Assembly (NCBI GenBank): GCA_949126835.1
Contig: OX421499.1
Coordinates: forward strand, 28,062,490-28,126,489
From: Anisus vortex
Taxonomy: Eukaryota; Mollusca; Gastropoda; Planorbidae
Direction: 5' to 3'
Length of the DNA stretch: 64,000 bases
The notes under the pieces are model-generated. The model was not told the origin of the DNA. It did not search any database and saw only the letters and a program-made list of their open reading frames with translations. Both the position numbers and the translations under genes were made by a program. Shown piece by piece: positions 22,276-34,468 of the stretch (within the stretch, counting starts at the first letter, position 1; every line of letters starts with the position of its first letter).

Positions 22276-23765
22276 TAACACCCCCCCCCCCTCATTTTTT
22301 CAAAACCATTATTAAGTAACAGAATTAAATATTTAGTCATAATAAAATAAACATATTATGAGATTTTGTCTGCACTGTGTTTCCCATACTTCATTGCAGG
22401 TGCAAGAACTATAGCAACAGAAGCACTCGCGCACACACAAATAAAGTCCTCTTACCTGCCCATTCCCACACACACCTTCTTATACTCCATCCCTTGTGTC
22501 ACTCACGGACAACCTTCGCTTCCCACGTTGGTTGCTCATCCTATGCCGCCTTATCCACCCCCCCCAAACACAACATGACACCCCCTCCACACACCACCCC
22601 CTTACACATTTAACCCACACAGACATGCGCACACGCTAGAAAAAAAACACTACATGCCCGCGCAACGGAGATATTCTGATCTCACGAGACTCTTTAGCGT
22701 AAGACGTAATTTTTTTGCTTTTCTTCTTGTTTTGATCGCTGATTGTCGCAAAACACAAGGGCTTCATTATCATACAGGCGTAGCCTAAAGTTAGAAACGG
22801 TGTACCTTCAACACTTAATAGCCCTGGTTCGTGGCTATTGTTGTTTGGTTTTTTTTTTTTTTTTTTTTTTTAAACGCCCGGAAGAGGGTGATAGGCGTGG
22901 TAAAGATCTATTATGACGTCACTTCCTGTCCCTATTTCGGGCTTTGACAAAAAAGCATGTTTTTTTTTAATAAGATTTTTTTTTATAATTTTTTTTTTGG
23001 GAGTAAAGGTTTAAAGGTAGTAGGACATTTAATGACAGTAGATCCCACAATGCCCGGTGTCATAAAAAAGAACGCGACGAGCGCGCGCTTTAAATATGGG
23101 CCTAACGACGACGCTGCGGTCGTTTTCGGGCTGGATTTAATGTTGATGGCAGTAGCGGGTGTGGTGGATGTAGTGGGGCGGTGGGGGGGGAGTATGGGGA
23201 GCTGGCGTTGTTGTTGTTGTTGTTGTAAGGGGGGCTGTGGGTGGGTGGGTGGGGCGATGTCGTGATATCATGTATCAAAGGAGAACCGTCTACCTGGATT
23301 TCGCATGCCTGCACGTGCCAGCCTGCGCGAGGCGGCGTCAAATGCGCGAACCCAGCGCCCCCACAGCTTCTTCTGTCACGGGAGAAAAAAATAATTGTAA
23401 AGTGGCGCCCGCACGTGCGCGTCTGTGTATATGTGTTGCGTGTCTATGTGTGTGTGAGTTTGTGATTTAAGGGTGAAAGCGAGTGGGTGGGGCGGTGGGG
23501 GAGGGGGGTAAGGCAAGCTCTTGGATCAGGGTGAATGTGGCAGAGAATGGAGTCTGGAAGTGGCAGTTTGTTTTGTTTTGGGGTCTTTTGTTTGTGTTTT
23601 ATTTTATTTTACCTTTTTTTTTTTTTGCAGGAACATTAATAGGACGACTTAGTCACCTGGGCAGTCGAGCGGTTATGACACTGCAGGGAATGAAGTTTTC
23701 AAGGTCATTTATTCATTCAATGGAGAAAGAGAAAGGCGACAATAACAAGAGTGAAGAGTCATGTT
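22276..23765. other. Intergenic; CRE/ETS pair and GC island
   Basis: TATGACGTCACTTCCTG near 22912-22928 joins a CRE and an ETS site. A CpG-containing block lies at 23055-23130, followed by poly-G and GTT repeats. Overlapping short frames on both strands (70-134 residues) have biased composition and are not called. Confidence 0.4.
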
Positions 23766-23771
23766 GTAAAC

Positions 23772-24236
23772 AAATGTGTGTGAGTGTGTCTGTGTGTGTG
23801 AGTGTGTGTCTGTGTGTATGTGTCTGTGTGTGTGTGTCTGTGTGTGTGTCTGTGTGTGAAAGAGGAGGTTTAAAAATCGAAAGTTAATGATAAGATGGAT
23901 ATTTAAGAGTTTGAAAGATATATATATATATATAAGGAAAGAGAGACTGCTTGTGTGTGTGAGTGTGTGTGTGTTTGAGAAAAAGAGATATGGAGAGAGA
24001 GAGAGAGACTGCTTGTGTGTGTGTGTATGAGAGAGATAGAGAGGGAGAGAGAGAGAGGGGGGTAATAGATAGATGGGTGTTAAAATGTGTAAATAGTTAG
24101 ATAGATTAGATGCCGAGAGACAGAAAGAAAGAGATGGCGTTATTAGGAGGAAAGAAATGTGTAGATGAGAGAGACAGAGAAAAAAAGATATAATAATATT
24201 TAGAAAAAGACATGTCTTAAGGAGAGAGCTACGTGC

Positions 24237-24276
<40 letters not shown>

Positions 24277-24300
24277 GGAAGTAAAGCAAGTGAGAAAGAC
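23772..24300 (+). repeat. (GT)n followed by (GA)n tracts
   Basis: GT-rich to about 23970, then GA-rich with a pure (GA)n at about 24240-24272. The 197-residue minus frame is an artefact. Confidence 0.95.
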
Positions 24301-24502
24301 AAAGGAGGGGAGAAATACGAAACTTATAATTTATCTTTAAAGAGGAAATACTTTTAAGAGGTGAGCGCATTTCCCATTACTTTATAACTTGAGAAACTAA
24401 ATGTTTTACTACTCGCATTGAAAAACGAAAGACTTGAACAGATATTGCTTAATCTTGAACAAAAAATGGCGCGGGATGACCAGAACTGATGGTTCAACTG
24501 TG
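24301..24502. other. Short unassigned spacer
   Basis: No features recognised. Confidence 0.5.
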
Positions 24503-24510
24503 ATCTAGAC

Positions 24511-24718
24511 CAGGTGTGTACAACCATTTGATAATAGCGCTCTAAAAGTAAGATTTATACTTCATTGTGCGTACCAATAGCCTATAAGTCATCCTGTTCC
24601 AACACTTAATTCTTGAATATAAAACACTTGAATTGCCTTTTCGACGTACTTTGACGTGCCGTTTAAACTCGCTCTGTGATCCTAGTTTGTGTCGCGTGCC
24701 ATAGGTTGCCTTCCCCTG
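24511..24718 (-). mobile_element. hAT MITE (208 bp)
   Basis: CAGGTGTGTACAACCATTTG ... GCCATAGGTTGCCTTCCCCTG. Flanking 8-mers ATCTAGAC and ATCAAGAC match at 7 of 8, with central TA/AA. Confidence 0.82.
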
Positions 24719-24837
24719 ATCAAGACTCCAGTCGTAATGCTCTTAGCCCATTGGCCTGCATTCCTCACAGTCAGCCATGCGTGGTGTTGAAGTTCAAAGA
24801 GGGATTGCCATTCTTTTGACTGCACACAGAAGCTGTA

Positions 24838-25190
24838 ACAGAAAGACTATAGTGAGAGAGAATTTGAAAGCTGAGAGTGTGTGAGGGGCAATGAGAAAGA
24901 CGGAGAGAGAGAGAGAGAAAGATAGGCAGAGACTAGTGAGAAAGAGAGAGAGAGAGAGAGTGCGAGTGTGTGGTGGAGTAAGAAAAAGTGAATGAGAGAG
25001 AAAGAGTGTTAGATAATGAGATGTTAAGAAAAAAAAAGCAGAGAGAGAGAGAGACAAAGAGAGATGAGGTGGGGGTTGGTGGAGGTAAGAAAGATTAGGA
25101 GAGTGCGTGAGAAAGAAAGCCAGAGACTCGAAGGGATAGAGAGAGTAAGAGAAGTTGCGAGTTAAGATTAAAAGCAAAAAATAGTTAGCG
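24838..25190 (+). repeat. GA-rich purine tract
   Basis: Imperfect (GA)n. The 127-residue minus-strand Leu/Ser frame is an artefact. Confidence 0.95.
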
Positions 25191-25280
25191 ATAGTAAGAA
25201 AGGGGTGTATAGCCTGTATACAAAGAGAAATGTATCAAATAGTTTTCAATTCACTGGTACATTATATTCTGCACATAGTA

Positions 25281-25443
25281 AGTAAAGTATCCCGTTGGAC
25301 CAAATTGATCACAGGACCGGTGAAGCAGCGTTCGCAAGTTTCTGTGGCACAATGCCCAGCCGCCTTTACTTTACCCTAACTAATGTCAGGTACCCATCAG
25401 AGCTGGGTAGACTTACGGACATCCTCCAGGACCTTCGGTACGC
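25281..25443 (-). mobile_element. SINE copy, 5' head lost
   Basis: AGTAAAGTATCCCGTTGGAC (inverted tail), CCGGTGAAGCAGCGTTCGCA, CCGCCTTTACTTTACCCTAA, CAGGTACCCATCAGAGCTGG, up to CCTTCGGTACGC, with the B-box segment deleted. Confidence 0.85.
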
Positions 25444-28400
25444 TTCTGCATATAGATTGGGTTTAATTCAACGTGTGTAACTCAGAACTAACTTTGTTGT
25501 GTGTTTTTGTATCCCTGTCTTTTGCGTGTTAGTCGCTTCTTGAGCAGTTGAAAGAATCAACATTGTCAATCACAAAGTACATCGCATATTTTGGAGAAAG
25601 TATGTTCAATTGTAATCCTTATACTGTGTGTTCAGTGCTGGACTTAAACCCTACGAGGCCCTAAGCACACACACATACACATTCACCCTATCCTATATAA
25701 TGTAAAAAAAAAATGGAATTCATCCTAGTCTTGTACATTATATATTAACGTCATTTATGTTTAAAAAAGTGATTTTTCTCCTACTGTTTGTTTCAATTTC
25801 AAAGATTTTTTTTCGGTGGTGTCTTTCTTCCATCGATACCAACAAGCACGTGCATTATTTTGTTTAATGGTTATTCCAGCCATGTGAATATGTCCTTGAC
25901 ACTATATCTAATAAAACAAAACAAACAATAAACTTTTTGGCTATAGAAAAAGAAGGGGGAAAAAAATCAGGGTGTTTTTCAATAACAAGAGAGCTTTAAA
26001 TTTTTTGCATGATTGCGTTTCTCTTGGTGAAATGACAACTTCTTGTTATCCTATTCTGCTAGAAGCCTTGGTATGTTATGGTTTCTGCTGAACGTTTACA
26101 AAAACTAAACAAAAACATCAACAACAAAAGCAACATAAAAGAAAACAAAAACACAGATCTAGGGGAAAAGTCCCCAGCTAAGGAAAGAATGTGAAAGAAC
26201 ATAATTTAGCGAAACAATACATCTAATGCCATGGGCGGTCTATATATTTTCACGTTTGATGAACATGTGTCTGTATACACAAAACACTTTTGAAAAGCAA
26301 CAATTTTATGTAACAAACTGCAGCTGCAAATGTCATGTAAAAAAAACAACAACAACATAATATCTGGATACAATCTATGTTTGGGGCGCCGGGGGCCACA
26401 TTTAGTGTTGAGTCTAAACAAGGTCGCGAGATATGGAACTTTTTAAATTTCCAATACTAACCCTCTTCAAAGACATCCATATTTCTCTGATGTCCCTCTT
26501 GTAAAGTTTCAAAATAAAAAAATAAAAAAAAAATATTAGCCCTAAATAAAAACTAGACATACACCAAAAAAAAAATAACAACTAAAATACCTAACAATAA
26601 AAAAAATATTCTGGTCTTAAAAGTATTTCCAAATCTGTTTCTTCCGCACTGGCAGGTACGAGCTTTACGACTTCTATACCCGCTTTACGAATTGTGTTCA
26701 GATCTCGTTCAGATCTCGTTTCATGTTATAATTTTACGAAAGAGATAAAAGAGGAAGGGGAGGCAATCACATTTATAATTTTTTTTTCAAAATTCAAGAA
26801 CTCAATGTATTTAATCAACTAAAAAAATTACAACACAATTTTTTGTTATAACATGTAACAAAATTATTAGATTTTTATTTTTGAAAGTTAAAACGAAAAA
26901 AAAAAAGAATAAATGTATGACAAAAAAATAAATTTAAAAATGAATTTATAAAAATAAAAAAAATCAAGAACGTTAACTTCAGGCAAATCTTGGTGTTACC
27001 TGAGTGAATCTGCACAAAAGACAAAACAGAATCGATGGCACACTCGGCGTTAAGAGGGGTCTCTTGTTCGTTCTATCGACCCGATATTGAATTGCCCCCC
27101 CCCCTCCTTACCCCCTTCACCCACCACTACGTCCACCTTTTCATTTTATTTTATGATTGTTTCTTCTTTTTTATATATTTTTATTTTCTATTCCTTCTTA
27201 GAATAATAGTCAATTAAAAGACCGCTACGCCGTTTCTCATACAGTCTTTTTTTGGAGTGTTCGATATGAGTGGGCCGTTAGACGACAGCGCGCATGTGTG
27301 TGTGTGTGAGTGTGTGTGTGTGTGCGTGAGAGAGAGAGAGAAAGTGTAAATATACGAGTGATCGCCTGTGCAAAGTTCTAGATGTGTTTTTAAGTGATGG
27401 AATAAATCAGAAAGATCGAAAATATGAGAAATCGGTGAGCGGGATAGGAGAGGGGGGGGGGGGGTTGGGGTATTTTCAGGTGGAGACTAATGCTGCTCTT
27501 TTCGTCTTTGACCAGATTTATTCGCCTTTGCTGGCATACTTGCTGGCTCGTAACCGTTTCGCGCTAATCAGGTTCTCACAGTTATAAAGCTAAGCCACCC
27601 CAGTTGTTTCTGGTTCGAAGTAATTGATGAGATGATCCTCGCTGCGCTTTTTCTGAATATAAAAATCGTATGAATTGTCTCTCTTTCATTGGACACAGTC
27701 GGGTAGTGAATGGGTTACTTGAGTTAGCCTGGAAACCAACAAATCCTCATTTAAAACATTTATCGCAATGCGAGAATTGACTCAAGCAAAAGGGCAGTAA
27801 TCATTTGGGTACAGAAAAAGATGTGGGCACTGCATGACGTCATTGAGAGTCGTGTTTTAAATCTTAAATATTTCATACAGGGCAGCACTATGGATACATA
27901 ATACAATATTAAATAACATTTATTGTAATTGTATTAATTAATACGGTTACATATTTTACACAAGTATCAAATATACGTATACAAATATCATCTATATTTT
28001 TTAAGAGAAATGTTTAAAAAAAATCATACATTTAATGCTAGGAATGAAATCTAAAAGTAAATCCAGCCCAGCATTAAGGTCAAGGAAGATCCGCATTGGT
28101 CCATCCTGATATAAAAGAAGCTTCTTTAAGAATATAAGATAATGAGATAAGATCATTTTAAAATGTTTAAGTTTTAGATAAAAAATAACACAGACACAGT
28201 CTAGATTGCTTGAGTTTGAAATAAATCAGAATTTCCCAGAAAAAAAAATGAACACATTTCATTTTTAAAAATCATTATCAAATGAATAGGAAATCGTGGT
28301 CAGTTTTTACATAATGGCATTCTCCTTCCTCCGACGTCTCACACTTATATTTTAACCCTATGTCAAATGTCCAGCGAAGGAATCTATTGAATTAGTTTTC

Positions 28401-28725
28401 TGTTGGTGTAGCTTACAATGAAAAACAAAATACGCACAGGACAAATTACAAAAAAAAACAAAAAAAACAAAAAAACAAACTAACATTAAAACTAAATATA
28501 AATCAATAAAACAAAATTTAAAAAAACAACACTGTCAAAAATTCTATGCAAGAGTTATTAAGATATAAATATAATATATATATTATACTCATTAAATAAA
28601 ACTAAAAACGCATAACTTTGTGGCTGTTTGTTTTTTTACTATAGGCCTATACAAGTAAAATGAATATCACTGTAAAGTCATATAATGCAAAATGTATATC
28701 TCCTGTGTGTAAATTCTCCGATGTT
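25444..28725. other. AT-rich intergenic DNA with one GC block
   Basis: No coding or mobile signal in 3.3 kb apart from homopolymer-rich stretches and a small GT/GA tract (27296-27345). The block 27497-27590 (TTCGTCTTTGACCAGATTTA, GCGCTAATCAGG) is unusually complex beside a G-run and may be conserved non-coding DNA. Confidence 0.45.
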
Positions 28726-28730
28726 ATTAT

Positions 28731-28732
28731 AT

Positions 28733-28820
<88 letters not shown>
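28731..28820. repeat. (TA)n(GA)n microsatellite
   Basis: About 60 bp of TA followed by 26 bp of GA. Confidence 0.97.
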
Positions 28821-29489
28821 TTAGATGCATAGATATATAGAGATAGATATGTAGATTTATCTCTATAGATATTATATAGAACTATTTCATCAGTGCCATT
28901 TATTGCGATTCGGTAGACAAAGCAAATGGTCACGCAAGCTACTATTCTGTGAACAATTTTCTAATTAGAAATACATTTAGGCGTAACAGGGAGCAAGGTA
29001 TTCTAAAACAACGTTCCTCACACTCCCCCCCCCCCCCACCCCTCCCGAGAGGCAGTGTTTTGCCAACTACGCCCCTGACGGCGTTGATATTAAAAGGTAT
29101 CGATAAAATCACAGAAAGACGTATCACGAAGGCCGCACGATGAAAACACGGCAGGCACCTTTAAGACCAAGTCCTTGCCACTTCCGGTTCTGGCCCTTGA
29201 TTGCTTTTGTGCAGCAGTCAATAAATTTTCATTCTGTTGTTTTTTTCTTCTGTGGACGCCGACATTCCCAGCGCGGATGTAATGCGGCCCCCATTGTATC
29301 ACTGCGCGTGGCTTCCATTCAGCGTTACACGTTGATCAAAATAATGGCAGAGATGGAAGATGTGGGGGAAGTATTGCAGGGGGAGGGGGAGCTGGCGGGG
29401 CGGTTGTGGGTGGTGTTGATGAGGGGGAGGGGGAGGAGAAATGATGGTCAATAAAAGTGTATAGAAAAAAAAGATATGTATTATATGAA
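28821..29489. other. Intergenic; possible promoter-type block 29130-29350
   Basis: Contains CCACTTCCGGTTC (ETS) and CpG-containing GGACGCCGACATTCCCAGCG. The 104-residue plus frame here has no family resemblance. Confidence 0.35.
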
Positions 29490-30310
29490 AATATGAGAGA
29501 TGGAGAGAAGGATACAGCCAGATACAGAGAGAGAGAGAGAGAGAGAAGTTTGAATAGAAATTTCACACAAATGTGTGTGAGTGTTTATGTATGTGTGTGA
29601 GAGAGAAAGAGAGAGAAAGAGAGAGAAAGGAAAGAGAAAGCGAGAGAAAGAGAGAGAAAGAGAGAGAAAGAGAGAGAAAGAGAGAGATAGAGAGAGAAAG
29701 AGAGAGAAAGAGAGAGAAAGAGAGAGAAAGAGAGAGAAAGAGAGAGAAAGAGAGAGAAAGAGAGAGAAAGGAAAGAGAAAGAGAGAGAAAGAGAGAGATA
29801 GAGAGAGAAAGAGAGAGAAAGAGAGAGAAAGAGAGAGAAAGAGAGAGAAGAGAGAGAAAGAGAGAGAAAGAGAGAGAAAGGAAAGAGAAAGAGAGAGAAA
29901 GAGAGAGAAAGAGAGAGAAAGAGAGAGAAAGGAAAGAGAAAGAGAGAGAAAGAGAGAGAAAGAGAGAGAAAGGAAAGAGAAAGAGAGAGAAAGAGAGAGA
30001 AAGAGAGATTGGGAAAGTAAGAGAGAGAGAGTAAATAAAGTTGGTCAATTTAAAGTACACAAACGAAATGCTCAAGATATTAGATGCGAAAGAATGGAAG
30101 ATTTATACAGAAGATGAGAGAAAAAGGTGAGACGAGAAAAACAGGTTTGAAGAGATAGAGAGAAAGAGAGAGAGAGAAAGAGAAAGCTATATATAGAGAA
30201 ATTAAGAGAGTGGAAGTGAGAAAAAAGGAATATCAAAGATAAAGTGAAAAAGCTAGTTATAGATAATGGGTTGAGAGAATAATATGAGGCAGGAGAGAAA
30301 GAGAGAGAGA
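29490..30310 (+). repeat. GAGAGAAA purine tract
   Basis: The core 29600-30010 is almost pure purine on the plus strand, in 8-bp GAGAGAAA units with AGGAAAGA interruptions. Open frames of 153-178 residues (Arg/Glu/Lys) and 170 residues (Ser/Leu/Phe, minus) are artefacts. Confidence 0.98.
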
Positions 30311-30839
30311 GATAAATAAATAAAGAAAGCGTGAGATTTGGAAATAAATAATATAAAAAATTGTGTAGATGAAATTTGTGTAAAAAAAAATTTTTGAATC
30401 ATAAAAATAGAAAGGGAAGTAATTAGGCTGGACAAGAAAACGACGAAGAATGAAAATAGGGGAGAGAAACTACATTAAGCCGGTCATTATGAAACATCGA
30501 CTAACTCAAACCATAGTTAAAACTCAGATCTGAAATATTACAATACCAATTTTATATTACTTAAAAAAAATGGTAATGCCGACTAAATCGCAAGGGGCGC
30601 TTTTTAAATACATTATGCTACATAATGGGAACGAACTCATGATTCCAAGAGTCATTTCCCGCCATTTGCACTTCCTTTTTCCCTCATTGGCGAAAACTTT
30701 TTTTCAACTCGTTGAAATATGTTTGTTCAGTGCCTTGTCTCAAAGTACCTTTATTTCTAAGCCAAAGTTAATGTTATTTTTTTTATTATTTGTAAAACTA
30801 CTTTCTTTTTCTCTATTCGGATGATATTACTGCTAGTAC
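30311..30839. other. Intergenic; E2F/ETS-like sites near 30655
   Basis: CATTTCCCGCCATTTGCACT (E2F-like TTTCCCGC at 30655-30662) followed by an ETS-like CACTTCCT and ATTGGCG. The 84-residue frame starting at 30570 is not recognisable. Confidence 0.35.
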
Positions 30840-30849
30840 AAAAAGAAAA

Positions 30850-31350
30850 GTGCCGTAACATTCAGTAAATTCCGGTAAAGTGACTCCAAGTACCGCGACT
30901 TTTATTAGAGAAACTTTCTTGCACAGTAACTTGTAACTTTTAATCCCTCGTGCAGTAACTTCTATTACAGTAACCCTTACTACAGTATCTTTGATTTTAG
31001 TAACAGTAAATTTTGTACAGTTACATGTTAAATGTTAGTAGGCATACAGTGGTTTATTATTACAGTATATTTTAACACTGTAACTTCTATTATTACAGTC
31101 AGTTTTAGTTCAGTAACTTTAATTATTACAATAAATATTGTTTCAGTAACTTCTATAAATACAGTAAAATTTGAGTACAATAACGTTTATTAATTATTAA
31201 GTAAATTGTATTACATTCGTCACTAGTACAACCACTTTTAGTCCAATAAATCCTATTATATTAACATATTTACTACTAATACAGTAAATGTTAGGGCCAG
31301 TAATTTTTTGTACGGTAATTTTAATTACAATACATTTATTATATTTACTG
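30850..31350 (+). repeat. Degenerate CAGTAACTT-type array
   Basis: Roughly every 20-35 bp a variant of TACAGTAACTT(T/C)TATTA recurs (for example 30916, 30954, 30968, 31110, 31145). Too diverged for a clean tandem period. Confidence 0.7.
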
Positions 31351-32020
31351 CTAGACCTGTAAATTATAGAAAAGAAAACTGCATACCGCAGCCACCATAT
31401 AAAAATCACCAGCAATATTAAATCAACAACAACAAAAACACAAAATGCTGAAATAAAATCTCTAAGCATTGTTTTGGCAACGTAGTACTCTAGTACCTCG
31501 TGCCCGGACATTAGAGGTGAGAAAAACATCCCACTTTGTACCAGTAGGTGTTAGAACAGGGAAACGACTCCTGATTAATTTTTGTGTCGAAAATAAAAGT
31601 TTTGGTGTCAAGAGTGTGACAGCTCGGAGACTAACCATCTCTGTCATAGACTAACTATCTCTGCTATAGACGTCATTAAAACATTAGGAGAGAAACATTG
31701 CCCAGGGTTCATGAGACACTCTCAATGCGGTTAATTAACTGTGGACAAGGATGTTGTGTAGAAGTAATTCCAAATACATTTAAAAATAAAATAATTCAAA
31801 TCTCTGACAGGTCAATGTGACCTCTGCACTGGGTTCAACTGCAAGTCGGCGTATGTAGTTTCGAGAGCGGCTGTTCAACCTAAGCCCAAAATACTTTGAT
31901 ACCAAAAAAAAAAGCAAAAAGCAAAATAATAATAAATTATTTATCCAAGCTTATTTCTCAATTTTATTTACCTTTTTTGTCTCTTTTTAAATACATTAAT
32001 GTTCATGAATGGATATTGAA
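31351..32020. other. Intergenic, nothing recognised
   Basis: Several short frames on both strands, none with family resemblance. Confidence 0.5.
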
Positions 32021-32028
32021 CTCTAAAC

Positions 32029-32110
32029 CAGGGGTCGGCAACCTTTTGATAAAAATGTCTACATTAGGATTTCCAATTCTTTTCTAAGATTTATCATGCC
32101 CTTTTCTTGT
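32029..32110 (-). mobile_element. hAT MITE fragment, interrupted
   Basis: Perfect terminus CAGGGGTCGGCAACCTTTTG preceded by CTCTAAAC. It fades after about 80 bp, where a SINE begins. Confidence 0.8.
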
Positions 32111-32115
32111 AGAAT

Positions 32116-32156
32116 GGGGCACGGTAGCCGAGCGACAGCACGTTTGATTGGCGATC
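32116..32156 (+). mobile_element. SINE head fragment
   Basis: GGGGCACGGTAGCCGAGCGA then CAGCACGTTTGATTGGCGATC, a 41-bp plus-strand head joined directly to the inverted copy that follows. Confidence 0.85.
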
Positions 32157-32360
32157 CGGTGAAGCAGCGTGGATCAGTTTCTGTGGCCATGGCGTGCTAG
32201 GAGATGTGAGTCAGCACAAATTGCCCAGCCGCCTTTACTTTTACCCCAACTAATGACAGGTATCCATCAGTGCTGGGTAGACTCAGGGACACCCTCCAGT
32301 CCCGGGAACAAATCCTAGCTTTTACCAGCATTCGAGCTCAGGACATTTGGTACGCCAGTC
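32157..32360 (-). mobile_element. SINE, inverted copy
   Basis: CCGGTGAAGCAGCG, TTTCTGTGGCCATGGCGTGC, CCGCCTTTACTTTTACCCCA, GTCCCGGGAACAAATCCTAG, CATTCGAGCTCAGGAC and GGTACGCCAG in order. Confidence 0.9.
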
Positions 32361-33060
32361 CTGAACTATATTTCGAATTTCAACATCATTGGCTAAGAAT
32401 TATAAAGTCTTACTAATTCAACACAAAGTTGTAATATTCTAAATCCTAAATGCATAAGTTATATGTACCAAAGAGAGCAGAAAATAAAGAGAATTTCTAA
32501 ATGCATCTTTAATATTATGATTTATAATCGATGGAATCATTTTGTTTTAGATTGACAAGCTGGGTTTCTTTTTGTGTGTGTCCAAAACCATCTCTAAGCG
32601 AGTTCGGACTTTCTGTCTATAGCTAAGCTCTGTGACAAGGGCAAGAAAGTACCATGGGATTGAAATGGAGTTTATAAGTAGCAGTTTGATTTTAAGTGAA
32701 GAGCTCCAGTGGAACGAACTTTCAGACCGTCATTTCCGGTGGATTTGAGATTCGGTTGAATATTATTAGTTGCAATAAAGTATGTTGGACTCCATACATT
32801 TTCTGTATGAAAATCGATTTTTTTTTGTCGTCTATTAACTCTCTCTCTTTCTCAGACACACATACATAGATAAACCCTCAAACACAGTTGTGTGAAGTTT
32901 CTATTCAGAGTTCTCTGCCCTGATAGAAGTCATCTAGGGCAAGTCAGCCAGTCAATCAGTAAAATATTTTTAAAAAGTTAAAAACAAAAAACAAAAAAAA
33001 AAACAAGAAAACAATAGCTACTGTATAAAATCAAACATGAAGTACCCCATGCATTGATCC
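32361..33060. other. Intergenic, nothing recognised
   Basis: AT-rich, with no coding signal. Confidence 0.5.
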
Positions 33061-33084
33061 TCTCAAGTGCTGCAGACATAGTCT

Positions 33085-33145
33085 AGAAGACACGTGACAA
33101 AAAACATGGCGTCTTAGCAACTGCGGGCATTTACCGGAAGTAACT
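33085..33145. promoter_or_regulatory. Promoter-like motif cluster
   Basis: CACGTGAC (E-box, 33091-33098), CATGGCGTC (YY1-like, 33105-33113), TTAGCAAC (RFX half-site-like) and ACCGGAAGT (ETS, 33133-33141) lie within 55 bp. The combination resembles a housekeeping-type promoter. No exon is identified nearby. Confidence 0.4.
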
Positions 33146-33895
33146 TTGAAAACAACAAAAAATACACATAAAAATATAAAAAGATTGAAAATAAAAAAGG
33201 GAAAAACCCACAGACATTATTATAGTGTGGCCATTTTATTTTTTTTAATGTTGTTCTACCGTCTTAATCTTTTGAACTATTTGTTCACCAGAAGACAAAA
33301 AAATATACAAGAAAAAAAAACCATCTAGTTCTTGAATCACCCAGCTGAATCGAAGTCTTGGATCTGGCTAAAGAAGTCTGAAGTGTTCTTGGCTGGGTTT
33401 TCTTTTCCTTGGATTTATTTTTTTTTTCTTTTTATATTAGTCATTATCTAGTGTGTTTTTTTATTGATAAAAATTTCAAGTATAATTTATAAAATATTTT
33501 TAACGATGGTGGTTAAAATGTTATTTTTTTCTTTCTTACAAATACATATTTTTTGGGTTCTCTTTGTTATAAATAAAGTTCTGCATCTTGGTTGTCTTGT
33601 TTTATCTTTCAGGCTTCTTTTCTTTAAAAGTTAGTTAGGTAGCCTATGTGTACATGTCTTTGTGTGTGTATATGTATTCTCCCTAATGGATGAAGGCATA
33701 GATAGAATTGTTTAGAAATCGACAATAAACAGTCATGAACGTTAATGTAGCCCCCCACCATTACTTCAAAAAGTTAGAAAAAAAATATTTACCCTGGAAA
33801 CTATAGACTAGTTTAAAGTTTAAATTATACGCATTTTATCGTAAATACTAGTACATTTATATACATTATAATATATATTGTAGTAGTATCATCAA
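33146..33895. other. AT-rich intergenic DNA
   Basis: A- and T-rich. A 60-residue Lys-rich frame is not called. Confidence 0.5.
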
Positions 33896-33899
33896 TCGC

Positions 33900-34089
33900 C
33901 TTGTCTAGGGGATGTGTGGCCAGCAGAGCCGCCTTTACTTTGCCCCAACAAATGTCAGGTAACAATCAGAGCTGGGTAGACTCAGGGACACCCTCCAGTC
34001 CAGGGAACAACTCCTAGCCTTCAACAGGATTCGAACCAAGGACCTTCGGTACGCCGATCAAACGCACTGCCACTCGGTCACAGTGCCCC
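33900..34089 (-). mobile_element. SINE, inverted copy
   Basis: CCGCCTTTACTTTGCCCCAA, AGAGCTGGGTAGACTCAGGG, GGATTCGAACCAAGGACCTT (B box), GCCACTCGGTCACAGTGCCC (head). The tail beyond CTAGGGGATGTGTGGCC is lost. Confidence 0.9.
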
Positions 34090-34107
34090 ATACAAATAAG
34101 CGTGTGC

Positions 34108-34468
34108 GCAAAAACTTCTATTTAGAATTTAGAACAAACGTAAATTGCTAAAATCTTCTATTTAGAATTTAGAAAAAACGTAAATTGCTAAAATCTTCTA
34201 TTTAGAATTTAGAACAAACGTAAATTGCAAAAATCTTCTATTTAGAATTTAGAAAAAACGTAAATTGCTAAAATCTTCTATTTAGACTTTAGAAAAAACG
34301 TAAATTGCTAAAATCTTCTATTTAGAATTTAGAAAAAACGTAAATTGCTAAAATCTTCTATTTAGAATTTAGAACAAACGTAAATTGCAAAAATCTTCTA
34401 TTTAGAATTCAGGACAAACTTAAATTGCAAAAATCTTCTATTAAGAATTTAGAACAAACGTAAATTGT
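34108..34468 (+). repeat. 40-bp tandem repeat, nine units
   Basis: AATCTTCTATTTAGAATTTA then GAAAAAACGTAAATTGCTAA, nine units with AAAA/ACAA and GCTA/GCAA variants that alternate partly in register. It starts at the head end of the adjacent SINE. Confidence 0.96.

Noticed and set aside
23709..24302. 197-residue minus-strand frame
   Set aside because: Ser/Leu/His-rich translation of GT and GA tracts.
29563..30117. 153-178-residue Arg/Glu/Lys and Ser/Leu/Phe open frames on both strands
   Set aside because: Products of the GAGAGAAA purine tract, no independent coding evidence.
34108..34468. CRISPR-like array
   Set aside because: Eukaryotic context and whole 40-bp units repeat directly; there are no unique spacers.
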